Assembly: GCF_963678635.1 (NCBI RefSeq)
Contig: NC_087066.1
Location: 37,891,755 to 37,955,754 of the forward strand
DNA length: 64,000 bases
Source: Symsagittifera roscoffensis
Taxonomy: Eukaryota; Xenacoelomorpha; Acoela; Convolutidae
Reading direction: 5' to 3'
Shown here: piece by piece, positions 46,190-59,100 of the stretch
Layout: every line of letters begins with the position of its first letter
Numbering within the stretch: the first letter of the stretch is position 1
Notes under the pieces: model-generated
What the model saw: the letters and a program-made list of their open reading frames with translations, nothing else
Database searches by the model: none
Told to the model about the DNA's origin: nothing
Made by a program: the position numbers and the translations under genes

Positions 46190-47735
46190 ACACGAGTTTT
46201 TTGGCTGCTGATGTTTTTAATGAATTTCTTACCTCAATTGGCGAGAAACTGAGAAATCCTGAATTTGATTACAAACAAGCGTTGGGTTATGTAGATCGCA
46301 TCGAAAAATCAATGGTTTTTTATGAAATTACCCGCAAGGAAATTGAAAATGTCATATATATGTTGAAAAACAAAGGTTCAAATGGTCATGATGGCATAAA
46401 TTACAAAATTATAAAATTATCGCTGCCTGTAATTTCTTTAAGAATTTGCAGCCTTTTCAACCAATGCGTTAAGAGTGGTTATTTTCCTCAAGATTTAAAA
46501 GTTGCATAAATTATTCCCCTTTTTAAGGGAGGTTTAAAAGAATCTCAGGAAAATTATAGACCTATTAGTTTACTCAGTTCACTCAGCAAAATTTTCGAAA
46601 GGATAATATTCAATAGAATGTATATCTTTGCTAACAAGCAGAAAGTTCTTTATGAAAAACAATTTGGATTTAAAAAGAAAAAGTCATGCGTGGACGCATT
46701 AATCGAATTCACCGAATTTAATAGAGAGGGATGGGACAAAAACTTGGTTGGTCAATCATGCCTTGTTGATCTCAAAAAAGTATTTGATACCATAAATCAT
46801 GATCTTCTTTTGGCAAAATTGGAAAAAAACGGCTTTAGAGGCCGGATTCTTTGTCTTTTAAAAAATTATTTTACAAACCAGTTTCAATTTGTTCAAACTG
46901 ATAATAAAATATTTTCTAGTCGCTCTATGTCATGTGGAGTACAGCAAGGGTCAGTTTTAGGTCCGTTTTTGTTTTTAATATATATAAATGATCTTCCGAA
47001 AATTGCTGAAGGATCTGAGGTTGTTCTATTTGGTGATGATACTACAATATGCAAGCAGAAAAAATTGTTGCGACAGTTTTGATAGTTCGTTGAATAAAGT
47101 GGATAGATGGTTCAAAACGAATGGACTTTGTGTCAATCCTGGTAAAACTCAGATAATAAAATTTGGTAATAATTTTTCAAAAGATTTCTTTGCTTTCGCT
47201 ACTACAGTTCAAATTACAAATGTGTGCAAATATTTAGGCATTTTTGTTGATAAGAAACTTACTTTCAAATTTCACATTAAACATGTGTGCAAAAAAATTA
47301 ACTAAATGTTTTTTCTAAACAGCAGATGCTCCGCTTCTACAAAGCATATGTAAATCCTACAATCACTTATGGAATTTTAATATACGGCAATACATCCCAA
47401 TCTCACCTTACCGAGATAATGAAACTACAAAAAAGAATCTTGAGAGCAGTTTTTTTTCAAACGTAGATATGAATCAATTAAGGAAATTATGGACGAAAAC
47501 AAATTGCTTACTGTTTTTGATTTATACTTTTTTTAAATGTTTAAGTACTTGTTTATGGAATTGCGATCAGTCAAAAAATATGGTTTTCTGTCTCAGATTT
47601 ACTCCCAAAAAAGTGGACCATGTACCAGGATCAAAGCGGAAGGCGTAATTAAAGTGGCAAAATTTTCTACTACCGCTAAACAGAGATCGCTTACAGTTAG
47701 AATTGTGCAGGCTTTTAACTATTTAAAATAAAATG
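46190..47735 (+). pseudogene. 5'-truncated LINE with reverse transcriptase
   Basis: Non-LTR reverse transcriptase in three frame segments. Segment 1 (to a TAA at 46507) has KNKGSNGHDGINYKIIK. Segment 2 (46510-47082) has ENYRPISLLSSLSKIFERI, LVDLKKVFDTINHDLL, the GVQQGSVLGPFLFLIYIND block and the active site FGDD at 47029-47040. A +1 shift near 47080 leads to VNPGKTQIIKFG and CKYLGIFVDKKLTFKFHI. Later frames hold YESIKEIMDENKLLTVFDLY, the C-terminal region of Jockey/CR1-type LINEs, with stops between. The endonuclease is missing, so the copy is 5' truncated. Catalytic Asp residues are kept, but the stop and frameshifts disable it. Confidence 0.9.
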
Positions 47736-47864
47736 ACTTGATATTTGTTAATATACATGAAATGTCAGAAGTTAGTTGTTTGAGACTCTATAAACAGATT
47801 TTTTAAATTTGCCTAAAAGACAATCAGGACCTCTACAAACTGTTTTTTAATTTCAGCCCTTAAT

Positions 47865-47994
47865 TTAATTTGTTTGTTGAGTTGATGCTGGCTGTCTTCT
47901 CTTTACTCTCCAGGATATCCTACTCGATGAGCAGTACTGCTCTTTAGGATCTCCCTCCAGGCATAATATATTGCTTTTGGCGTTGTATATGTAG
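47865..47994 (-). CDS. Candidate terminal exon A
   Basis: Acceptor TTGAATTACTTTACCAG, then 130 bases entering in phase 2 and open to TAA at 47865. Reads YIYNAKSNILCLEGDPKEQY, CSSSRISWRVKRRQ and a Gln/Thr-rich end. The plus strand here is also open over a short frame, but that has no start. The exon before it is not known; the phase does not fit exon 3 of the repeat-protein gene directly. Confidence 0.5.
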
Positions 47995-48531
47995 CTGGTA
48001 AAGTAATTCAAATTTCAAAGAATTTTGGTTTATAGTGCGAACAGTTTCTTCAGACTTTTTCGGAAAAAAATTAAACTTCACTGTTAAAACTAAAAAACAA
48101 GAAACTTGAATGTTTAAAAAAATTAACTATAAATCAAAGTATATCTACTTTTTTCTTTTCTGCTGCTGCCGTTTGAAACAAAATTCTATAAGAAGTTCGA
48201 TTGTGTAGTCTTCAGAAGTTTTTCAGAGTTATCAGAAGACTCACTTTTTTGTAAATAACTGCAACTCAGTAAATTTTGTAGCATTTTGGAAAAAAAAGTA
48301 TAATTTATTCTTAATCCTATTCTTATTTTTTCGGATGAAAGATAAATGAAAACTCATGTGTCACTTTCATGACGATCTCTAGACAATTTCTAGACGATCA
48401 TGAAGACGCTTATTGTTCTTTTTTCGTTATTACTACTGTCGACTCGTATACGTGTCAGCATGAATAAAAAACAAGTTTAAAATTGTGTTGATTTCACAAA
48501 TAAATCCTTAATTTGAACTCTATCCCACTGA
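47995..48531. other. Intron-like AT-rich DNA
   Basis: No feature recognised between candidate terminal exons. Confidence 0.35.
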
Positions 48532-48615
48532 TCAACGCAAATCAAGCTTTAGACTCCTCCTGGTCAAGTATGGCAGCTGTTTCCATTGAATGTCTCCCCC
48601 ATCAGGGCATATTAA
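48532..48615 (-). CDS. Candidate terminal exon B
   Basis: After TTAAATTCAG an 84-base phase-0 frame encodes 27 residues, LICPDGGDIQWKQLPYLT then RRSLKLDLR, ending at TGA. It loosely resembles exon A (NILCLEGD, then RRQ), which hints at duplicated terminal exons. It is short, so chance cannot be excluded. Confidence 0.35.
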   Translation of the reverse strand, partial: LICPDGGDIQWKQLPYLTRRSLKLDLR

Positions 48616-49668
48616 CTGAATTTAATTACTAGAATAGATAAATAGAACCGATTTTTCTCCAATCACATCGGTCGTTACTTTATTCAACTTTTGATGCAAG
48701 CTAAGATACTCAATTTGATAGATTTACAGCCCATAGGAGTGGCATTCACTGGAAACACCCCCAGTTAGGTGATCGGTTCTGGTCTAAAAAGGCAAAATTT
48801 TGTCGATCAAAAATTGCACACTTAAATGTAGGTTTTCATTTACAAATCGTCACAAAGACATTAAATATTTAGTTCAAATTGAAGCTAGTTTGATGATAAC
48901 GATTCAGATTTACTAGCCATAAAAGCAGCATCATGATTGCTTATTCCATAATCACAGGTTATTGAAATATAATAGAGTGAGACTTTGATCTTAGATGGTT
49001 CTCATATTGGACACTCCTTGAAGAGAGAGCGTTTCCGAATATCAGATCAGCTGTTTGTGTTTTGCAATCACAAAGACAACAGATCGAAAAATAATCTTAC
49101 ATTCTTGAATCAAGCAAATTTGCTGCTCAGATTCCGTAATATTTTCTCTTTATGATATTCGGGAACATTTTGATACGGGAAGCCCCATTTCATAACAAAA
49201 ATGATATTAAACTCATTCATCGATTTAAAATTAGGCATCAAAACATTTTTTGAAAGTAATGAAAATTTTTTATCAATTTAGGGGAGCAAAAGCAAAAACT
49301 GTTTGATACTTACAATCAACTTAAGTATCATACGGTTCAAGGGTTCTTGGTTCATTCGCAAATCGCTTAGTGATTTTAAGTTTTATAAATCAGCAATGGT
49401 TATCGTCAATTGAAAGAGTTTAACAAAAAGCGCCTAAAATTTGAATCAATGTGGTTGGTTGTTGATGTTCACGAATTAATTTTTGTTTCATCAAAAGTTA
49501 TGAATCGTCGAAATTCGACAGAATTTTCTGGCCGCCAAACCTGATTTTCATTGATAGTAATTCAATGCTAATCCAGTATTATTTCAAATGAACGATTTTT
49601 CGAACTTTTTGAGATTTTATAGTTCTGCGGTACCAGATGAACATAACGTATATTGCCTAGGCGTGTTT
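48616..49668. other. AT-rich DNA; inverted GAACCGAT pair
   Basis: GAACCGAT near 48647 and ATCGGTTC near 48772 are inverted, and TGTTTCCATTGAATG near 48577 resembles the complement of a block near 48745. No element could be defined. Confidence 0.3.
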
Positions 49669-49814
49669 TTATTGAACGTTGCAGGCACTTGAATTTATTA
49701 TCAAGTGAAATTGGACTCGAAGAAGAACTTGACAGCCACCGTCCAAAAGAGAAGAGCCAATGGATGTGCCTGTATCATCAAACTGAAACACTTTCGCTCC
49801 ACACATTCTTTGAA
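49669..49814 (-). CDS. Candidate terminal exon C
   Basis: Acceptor CTTTTTTTAG, then 146 bases entering in phase 1, the same phase as exon 4 of the repeat-protein gene. It reads RMCGAKVFQFDDTGTSIG and SSLLDGGCQVLLRVQF, ends SSACNVQ, and its TAA overlaps an AATAAA. It could therefore replace exon 4 by alternative splicing, or belong to the 3' UTR. A second frame from the same acceptor is also open for 37 codons. Confidence 0.4.
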
Positions 49815-49976
49815 CTAAAAAAAGACATCTGATTTTAAAAATATATACAAAAATCACAAATCTAAACTTTAACCACGACGCAACAGCGTTTTTCGTGCAA
49901 GAAAAACGCAATTCGTATCATGGGTACTATTCTTGTATATTAGAATGTATATTGCAAATTGAGAGGGGTTAAATAC

Positions 49977-50134
49977 TTAAAAAGATGCAAGATTTCTAGC
50001 CTCTGGCACGTTTGCGTTAGTCAGTCTGCCTTGTGCGTCCGGGGCCATGTTGCAGGCTATGAATGCTTCCATGGCCGCATCTTTACCACACCTGGTTTCG
50101 ATGCCATAACGCCAGTACTTTACGTGGTTCCACT
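49977..50134 (-). CDS. Repeat-protein exon 4
   Basis: Acceptor TTTTGTTTTGGCAG; completes a Gln codon with the last base of exon 3. Encodes 52 residues with two Cys, ending NVPEARNLASF and TAA. Confidence 0.85.
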
Positions 50135-53100
50135 CTGCCAAAACAAAAACAGCGATATACTCAGAATGCAATATTACACATGTTTCAGAACAGTGTTGAA
50201 AGGTTCTATGATCTAGAGTTTTCTAGAGGAGGGGGGGGGGGGGGGGGGGGGTAGGGATTTTCAAAAAATGTTCGAACTTTTTAGGTCGATCGAATTGATT
50301 ATGCGAGCTCATACAAATCATTTTAAAGACCCTATATTGACCAAGTTTTCTGCGCCCCAGGCAAAATTTTGAACAGGCCATCAACAAAGGTAGTTTTAGG
50401 AAAATTTTTTCCTAAAAAATTGCGTTATACCCATCAAAATTAGTATATAACGGCGCCAAATTGTCGAATCCCTGAAAATGGTTAGAATATTTGAGAGAAG
50501 AATTACTGATCGAATTCGTGTTTTGGTTACTCATTCATGTTTTTATATGGAAATCATCATTCTAATTTCCCCAAAAAAGATGATTTCATCGCACAACTCA
50601 TCAGGGTCTCAATATGATCCTCTAGTAAATCATCCTATTGGAGCCTTGATGAGGTAATGATTTATTCAGGTATAGCTGTAAACCATTTGGTCGATTTACA
50701 GAGAACCACTTTCGAATAAAAATTTTTTTTTAATATTCAGAACTTCAAAACAATTTTAAAAAATGTATTGTAGTTTATGTACGTGTATTTGAAGTTTTGG
50801 TTGCAATTATTCGCACCAAACAACGTTTTATAGTTTCATTTTTGAAAAAAAAATCAAAGGTAATTTCATTTATAAGACGCATCTATATGTTTTCGTTCAT
50901 TTTGAAACATTTAAATTAAAACAAACAACATTCTTGCTGCTTTTTTTCTTATAAGTGAAAGTGTACTTACGGCCGCCATTACCCGGTGCACCGGGTCGAG
51001 CCGGGCTTATAGTCGAATTGACAGCCGAAGTGTTGCTCGGCGTCTGGGCCGGTTTGGCCCCTTTGATGGGCGGAGCACCGTAAATGGGCGTAGTCACCAG
51101 CATACCAGGCTTAGCGTTTCCAATTGGCGGCGCTCGGTTTCTTGGTGTAGTGAGTTTCGGTGCCGCTGGTTTTTGATTGTTAATGGGTTTGGCGACGTTT
51201 ATTCCGATCTGGCTCTGGTTAATATTCACTTGGGCCGGCTTTGCATTCGTAATTTGTGGTGGAACTCCGTATTTGCTTTGATTTATAGGTCTCTTTGGAT
51301 ATGCTTTCGTTATAACAGGCGGTTGGTTGTTTAAATTTGAACTGTTAATTTTTTGGCTCGGTTTTTGTTTTGTAATGGGAATAACATTTCCTAATGGGTT
51401 GGTAGTTATAAGTTTGTTTGGCCTCGCGCTAGTGACTGGTTTTGCTTGACCGGCCGTATTTGGCTTGACTTGTTTATTTGGCCTCGCAGGTCCAATAGCT
51501 GGAGGCACTTTTCCTTGCTGATAGTTAGAACCTTTAGCTTTTTTACTCGGCGATGCACTTTTAATTGCAGACGGCTTAGGTTTCCTGGCAATTTTAGCTT
51601 GTTTCGATGGATTCGCACTATTAATAGGCGACGGTTTTCCCTGGCTTGCAATTTTGGCTTTTTTGGAAGGGTTTGCACTTTTAATAGGCGACGGTTTTCT
51701 CTGGCTTGCGACTTTGGCTTTTTTGGAAGGGTTTGCACTATTTATGGGCGATGGTTTTCCTGGACTTGCAATTTTAGCTTGTTTCGATGGATTCGCACTA
51801 TTAATAGGCGACGGTTTTCCCTGGCTGGCGACTTTGGCTTTTTTGGAAGGGTTTGCACTTTTAATAGGCGACGGTTTTCTCTGGCTTGCGACTTTGGCTT
51901 TTTTGGAAGGGTTTGCACTATTTATGGGCGATGGTTTTCCTGGACTTGCAATTTTAGCTTGTTTTGATGGATTCGCACTATTAATAGGCGATGGTTTTCC
52001 CTGGCTTGCGAGTTTGGCTTTTTTGGAAGGGTTTGCACTTTTAATAGGCGACGGTTTTCTCTGGCTTGCGACTTTGGCTTTTTTGGAAGGGTTTGCACTA
52101 TTTATGGGCGATGGTTTTCCTGGATTTGCAATTTTAGCTTGTTTCGATGGATTCGCACTATTTATAGGCGACGGTTTTCCCTGGCTGGCGACTTTGGCTT
52201 TTTTGGAAGGGTTTGCACTATTAATAGGCGACGGTTTTCCCTGGCTGGCGACTTTGGCTTTTTTGGAAGGGTTTGCACTATTAATAGGCGACGGTTTTCC
52301 CTGGCTTGCGATTTTGGCTTTCTTGGAAGGGTTTGCACTATTTATGGGCGATGGTTTTCCTGGACTTGCAACTTTAGCTTGTTTTGATGGATTCGCACTA
52401 TTTATAGGCAGCGGTTTTCCCTGGCTGGCGACTTTGGCTTTTTTGGAAGGGTTTGCACTATTAATAGGCGACGGTTTTCCCTGGCTGGCGACTTTGGCTT
52501 TTTTGGAAGGATTTGCACTATTAATAGGGGACGGTTTTCCCTGGCTTGCAATTTTGGCTTTCTTGGAAGGGTTTGCACTATTTATGGGCGATAGTTTTCC
52601 TGGACTTGCAACTTTAGCTTGTTTTGATGGATTCGCACTATTTATAGGCAGCGGTTTTCCCTGGCTGGCGACTTTGGCTTGTTTGGAAGGATTTGCACTA
52701 TTAATAGGCGACGGTTTTCCCTGGCTTGCGATTTTGGCTTTTTTGGAAGGATTTGCATTATTAATAGGCGACGGTTTTCCCTGGCTTGCGACTTTGGCTT
52801 TTTTGGACGGGTTCGCATATTTTAAAGATGCTGGCGTTTTGACAGTTGCCTTTGTTGTAGTTAAAGGAGTATTCGCACCTTTCAACGGGCGTACTCCTTT
52901 CCATTTTTGAGGTTGCGACGGACCAGCTCTTTTCCATTGACTTCTTTGCAAAATTGGTTCTCGCAAGTTCCTTTTGATCTGTGCCAACCTTCTTTTTCGA
53001 TTCCGTGACCTTTTATTAAAATGACCTTCAAGCATGTTTCTCGGCATGTTTTCTTCGTCGCGTTTTGAGTTCTGATCAAGTCCATTTTTCACATTGTTTT

Positions 53101-56100
53101 TCATTTCATTTCCAAATCTTAACTGTGAATTCGGATCAACTTTTTTCTCGGGTTTTGCTTTCAATTTCAAAGCTGCTTCATCTAAGTTTATTCCACCAGT
53201 AAATTCATCTGGTTCTATGTTTCTCCGATTTTGCCGCCCTAAAACGCTTAAAATCCTCCAGAGCACAAAATAAGAGCCTTCTTTTCCAGAGAATTTGTTC
53301 TGCGATTCTCGCCCTTCAGTCAGATATTTGTTGATTGCGTCCAGAGAAGTAATTTTCCTAAAATATTGATGTATTTAATTACAACTCTTTCCAATTATAA
53401 CATGCCGAAAAATATCATAATCTAAAAAATACAACAAAAAACGTAGGCGGATCAAAAACAGATGGTGTAAATGACCCCTAAGTAGCAAAAAACACCCATA
53501 AGTACTAAACATGAGGTGCGGAGTAATAGTTTGCATTCTTTTTCAAAAAATTGTCCTGTAAACATTGTAAACAAAGAAAAGTATCAGCGCAAATCGCACA
53601 TAGCAAACCATAAGTACCAATTGAATTTCGTAAAATTGAATCCAGAAATACTTTCGTACCAAGACTTTCAAAATGTCTCTTTGAATGTAAAAAAAAGTTA
53701 GCTCGACAATTAACTTATGTTTAACAAAAATTGAAAGTGTAAATCAAGGTAATTAATCTCATAGAGAGTGATTAGTAAGGGAGACGTTGAATTTCCAAGC
53801 TGGAAGTTGGTACTTACTTAAATGCCTTTACACATTGGGTGTATTTAAGTTGAGCATCAAAAATTACATACCAGATGCTCAAATTGGATAAAGTTAATCT
53901 GCCCTGATATTGAAAAAAGGAAAAGACAAACGGTTCAAATATGGATCAACGATAAATCAGCAAAAATTATTCATAAAAATTGGATTAACCAAGAATGTAC
54001 GTGAAAAACCTCACTACAGCAAAACCACGGTTCTTTTTTTTCAAAATTGAGAACCGATTTAGTTTTCTACAAATTGTTGTCTGTTCAATTTTTCCAGCGT
54101 GGTTCTGTATCAAACTCGTAAAACAAAAAAATCGTTAACTTTTCAACCTCAAATCGATCACAAGATAAACCCAATGTACTTCCAATAATACGCACCGTGT
54201 ATTTTTAGCTTAAGGCTAGCGTATAATTCAAAACGCGGAACTCCACGCATAATTTTTATCGACAAAAAATAATTGCTATTGCTCTTGATAGTTTTCGTTT
54301 GAATTAATAAATATTACAAGTTTTTTAATCTAAGTTGAGCAAAGTAGATACTTTTTTGTCATCAACATATGAACATATGCGTTGTTGTTTCGTCTGCTAT
54401 TTTTTTTGATTGAAATGCACTAAAAGAATATTTGCTTTGCTTTTGGAAATGAAGAATAAACAAGAGAACTACTGAATTACTTTGGATGGCGGTTAAAGAG
54501 GGTTATTCTAGAAAATCTTGCAAAGTAACCTATTATGAACTTTTTCACAAAAATTTGTTCTGAGCGCCAGAAAAACAAAATGGAGATCCAAATCGACTAC
54601 AGTCGCAAAGAGTTCTGAGTTTAGGTTCGGATAAAAAACTAGGTTGACCAAAATTGTAAAATAATGTTAAAAGTTTCAGGTTTTGGTTATAATCTATGCA
54701 GTTCGAGGGTTTTTTGGTGTGTTTTGGAATATTTCATTTAGTTTTGTAACTATAGTGGTCAGAACTTAATTTCTTGTTCTTTATGTCGAAATCTGGATCA
54801 ATAAAGTCAATAAACTTGAGATATTTTGAGTGTTCTTTTCACATGTGTATATTTTTTGTTGTGAAAATATTATGCGGTTATAGTTTCGTCTTTTTGTTTC
54901 GACTTTCGTAACAAAAAATAACGGAATGTTTGTGCTCGGGGTGGGGTTTTTTTTGTTCAGACAAGTTTCAACTCTTTAACTAGCTAATTTTAACAATAAT
55001 TTTTATCATCTAAAAGTTATTTTTGTCCTCAGCTTAGATTTGAAAAGATATTTCACCTGTGATCTTTTTTTGTAAAGTTTAAAGATAGCCAATTTGGCCA
55101 AATCGGGAAAATTAACGCGCGATATATTTTGTGCTATTAACGTACGCAGAGATTTCATCCATCTTAAAAATCATTCCAAATTGGTCAAAAGAAGCTTATT
55201 TGCCACATTAATTTGCTACTATGAGCAAAATCCATCACTTTGTAATTTATATGGCGTGTGGGGGGATGATTTCATAAAAATGCTCGGTTTAAAAAACATT
55301 CACTTTCATATAATACACTTAGTTTTTTCATGTTATTACTGCTCCATAGACCTTATGAGGCAGTCGGAACCTTTAAGGCTTCGGCCTGATACGAGCATCT
55401 TGTTAGTTTTTAACTCCTAAAATTTCATACTATCAACTTTAAGGATTTTTGCTAGGAAAAAACAGCCTTGCTTGCAACGGCAACTTATAGCGTTTCCAGT
55501 GTAGTGGTAAGTGTAGTGGTAACTTTCAAATATTTAAGAAAAAGAGAAAAAAAAAGAAAATTCTAACCGCATACTTTTTAAACAGCTGTGTATCGTCCGT
55601 ATTCATGGAACACAACATACAAAATATCTCAAGTTTATTGACTCCTTTGATTAAAAATTGACAAACATAACAAAAAAATAGGCTTTAACCACTAGAATTG
55701 TAGAACAGATTGAGTTTTCCAGAACAAACCAAAAATTGTTTCTGCAAAAAATAATTAGAAATGCATAGATGATAACCACAACCTGAAAGTTTTTACATTA
55801 CGAAAGCTTGAAAATTGGCACATAAATGAACATTTCAAAAAAATGGTCAACATTATTTCTTATCTGATCTATATTCTTCAATCTAGCAATCTTGCCTGCA
55901 TTTTTTGCGGATTTTTTGTAGAGACTAGCAAAAAATTTTAAAATTACTGAACATAACAAAAAAAGCAAAACTTTTAAATTAAAAAATCTTGCCTTGTTCC
56001 GCAATTCTTTTCTTATGATACCTTGCTTTTTTGCTTTCAGAGAACATACGTCTAGATTTTCCATCTACAAGACTACATCAAAAATTGATGTTGCAGAGGC

Positions 56101-59100
56101 TTAATCACTAGTAATGAATTTGGAATCATCAACATTTCAATTAACAAGATCCAATATTAGCTGAAGCGAACTTTTCATAAGTAGCGGGATTTGAAAAAAA
56201 ATATCATTTGAAAAATTCAAATCATTATTGGGGTCCTAGAACAGCAAAAATTTAAAGCTTAATTACTTTCTCCAAATTTTTTTTTTGAGTATTTTACCTT
56301 TTTATTTCCTTGCATTGCAGGCATTGCTATAGGTCGCAAAGAATTTTTCCTGGAAAAACTTTTATATTCTGATCACGAAAAGTTTCATCTTTTGATGTTT
56401 CAAATACCAGTCAAATGAAAAAGCTAAAAGGTGGCGAATTACTGCTCTAATTGACACCGCGGGCATGGCTGAAATAACTATCTGTTTGTCCAGTTTTATC
56501 TAAAAGGGCTCATTATATTTTAAAAGGCTCAAAGTTATACAGCTTTAATGTGAGATGATTTTCAATTTTTGAAACCTATGAACAGTGAGCACAATTTTGT
56601 TCTACTTGTGTTTTTTGGTAGTTTTTGAACTGTTTATTGGCTATATCTCAAATTCGCTAATTGGTTTTTAGAAATTGATTTCAAGCACAATTTGAAAACA
56701 AAATTCGTCTTTACTTTGTAGTTTGGAGAAGTTTTTTTAGTTCCTGGCACCAAAGTTTCAATAATTGATTGGTTGCTACAAGGATAGAAGTTAGTTAAAT
56801 CAGAAGACCCCCTGAAGACCTCAATTTAATTTCAGAAATTCCGGAAGTAAAAAATGCTTCAAAACAATTGATAGGTTTTTGTTATTTCTAGCAACCAAGG
56901 GTTATTATATTGTAAGATCTATCAAGTTTCTTGCAAGATCTTGTAAGATAAGTTTCTTTAAAGATACCCTTTTTTTAAATTTGGCGTGATCAGATTTTAA
57001 GAATTTCTCCAGGAAAAAGTTTTTGCAACCTATAGCAGTGACTGTGCTACGTTGACTAAAAGCTAAAATTAGTTGAAAAGATAAAATACTAAAAAAAAAT
57101 TATAGAAGTAATTAACCTTTAAACTCTTGCTGTTCTAGGACCGCGAATAACGATTTAAATTTTTTCAAATTATATTTTTTTCGAACCCGGCTACTTATAA
57201 AAGAGTCGCTTAAACTAATAGTGGAACTTTTACTTTGAAGTGTTGATGATTCCAAATTCAATTTTAGTGAGTAAACCTCTGCATCATCAATTTTTGATGC
57301 AGTTTTGTAGATGGAAAATTTAGAGTCATGTTCTCTGAAAGCAAAACAAGCAAGGTACCATAAGAAAAGAATTGCGGAGCAGGGCAAGATTTTTATTTTA
57401 AAAATTTCGCTGTTTTTGATGTTAAGTAGTTTTTGAAGTTTTTGCTAGTATCCACAAACAATCTGCAAAAAATGCAGGAAAGATTGCTAGGCTGAAGAAT
57501 ATAGATCAGATAAGAAATAAGGTTGACCAATGCTCTGAAATGTTCACTTATTTGCTAATTTTAAGCTTTACTAATGTACAAACTTTCAGGTTGTGTTTAT
57601 AATCTATGCATTTCTAATTAATAATTCCAATTATTTGGATGTTTTTTTGCTTTGTTCTGGAATACTTTATCTGTTCTGCGATTCTAGTGGTTAAAACCTA
57701 ATTTTTTATTGGATATGTCCATTTTTGATCAAAAGAGTCAATATGCTTGAGATATTTTGTATGTTGTGTTCACATGAATACGGTACACAGTTGTTTAAAA
57801 CGTATGCGGTTGTAATTTTCTCTTTTGTTGAAATAGTTAAAAGTTACGTCCTGTAGGAACGCTATAAGTTGTCGTTGCAAGTGAAGCTCTTTTTTTTCCT
57901 ACTAAAAATCATATCTAATAAGATCTTGTTTAAAAAAAGTCATATTTAGAGGAAGTTATCTTGCAAGAATCTTAAACTATTTTTCAACTTAACATCCCGT
58001 TCTCAACTAGAGCGCGTAATTTGCCATCTTTTATCATATTCATTTGAATGGAATTTGAAAAATCAAAAATTAAGTTGGCGTGATCAAAGTGTAAGGTTTT
58101 TTCCTGTAAAAAAGCTATCGAGACCAATAGCAATGTCCGTGCTGCGTTTGCTGCAAGCTAAAAATTAAAATGAAGGTGGAAAAAAGGAACATTAAATTTT
58201 TAAAAAGTAAATAAAATTTGACTTGTTTCCGTTCTAGGACCTCGAATTAATAATTAAAGTTTTTTCAATCATTCTTTTTGCAAATGCTACCACTTATAAG
58301 AGAGTCGCGTAAGCTAAGCTTTGTATTTTCTTAAGGCTGTTTAATGCCATTTATCAAAAATCGAGATGACTCCAAAATAACTACTAGTGAATCTGCCTCT
58401 GCATCATCAATTTGTGATGTAGTATTTAAGATCGAAACTCTAGACCTAGTGTTCTCTGAATGCAAAACTATATATATGCAAAAGATATAGTAAAAAAAGA
58501 ATTGCGAAACAAGGCAAGACGTTGTATTCCTTTTCAAGATTATTTTTTAATAATTTTTGCTGTTTTTGGTATATTCAGTAACTTTTAAAGTCTCTGCTGG
58601 TCTCCAGCAAACACTTAAGGCAAAGGGAACTTTAGAAATGGCTCGATTGATCTATGTTTGTAAAGGTAGATACAATTTTTTTCAGAAAACTTCAAAATAG
58701 ATATATTCAGGGGCGGGTCTAGGATTTTCTCGAGGAGGGGCGGATTTTCAAAAAAAAATCCAAAAATTTGTTGACTTTTTTTAGGTCGACCAAATTGATT
58801 TTCCGAGCTCTCCCAAAGCAGTAAAAAGGCCCTAGTTTGAACCAAGTTTTCTGCGCCACGGGCAAAATTTTGAAAAAAAAAACAGGCCAAAAAAGGCGTT
58901 TTTAGGCAAAATGTTTAGAAAATGTTGGCCAAAAAATTGCGTTTTTTCGGCGCGCGCTTCCCCCTCAAAATTAGTGTATATATGCGCCTAAGGCGCCTTT
59001 AGAAAACTTTTAGGTTCCGTCTCCAAAAATGGATATCTCAAATCAGTACAAAGGGGTGACCTTTTGGGTCAGCAGGTGGTCGAATCCCTGAGAAGAAGAG

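Noticed and set aside
50897-50970. Extension of the repeat exon into KYTFTYKKK and beyond
   Set aside because: A consensus GTAAGT donor precedes it and splicing there gives a frame-perfect join to the exon at 50134.
51541-52860. CRISPR-like array
   Set aside because: Units are head-to-tail with no unique spacers, they encode protein, and the DNA is eukaryotic.
51654-52910. 418-codon plus-strand frame with repeated FALLIGDGFPWLATLAFLEG
   Set aside because: It is the antisense of the 60-bp coding repeats. Because the unit length is a multiple of three, any frame without a stop in one unit stays open through the array. The minus frame alone joins to other exons with matching phase.
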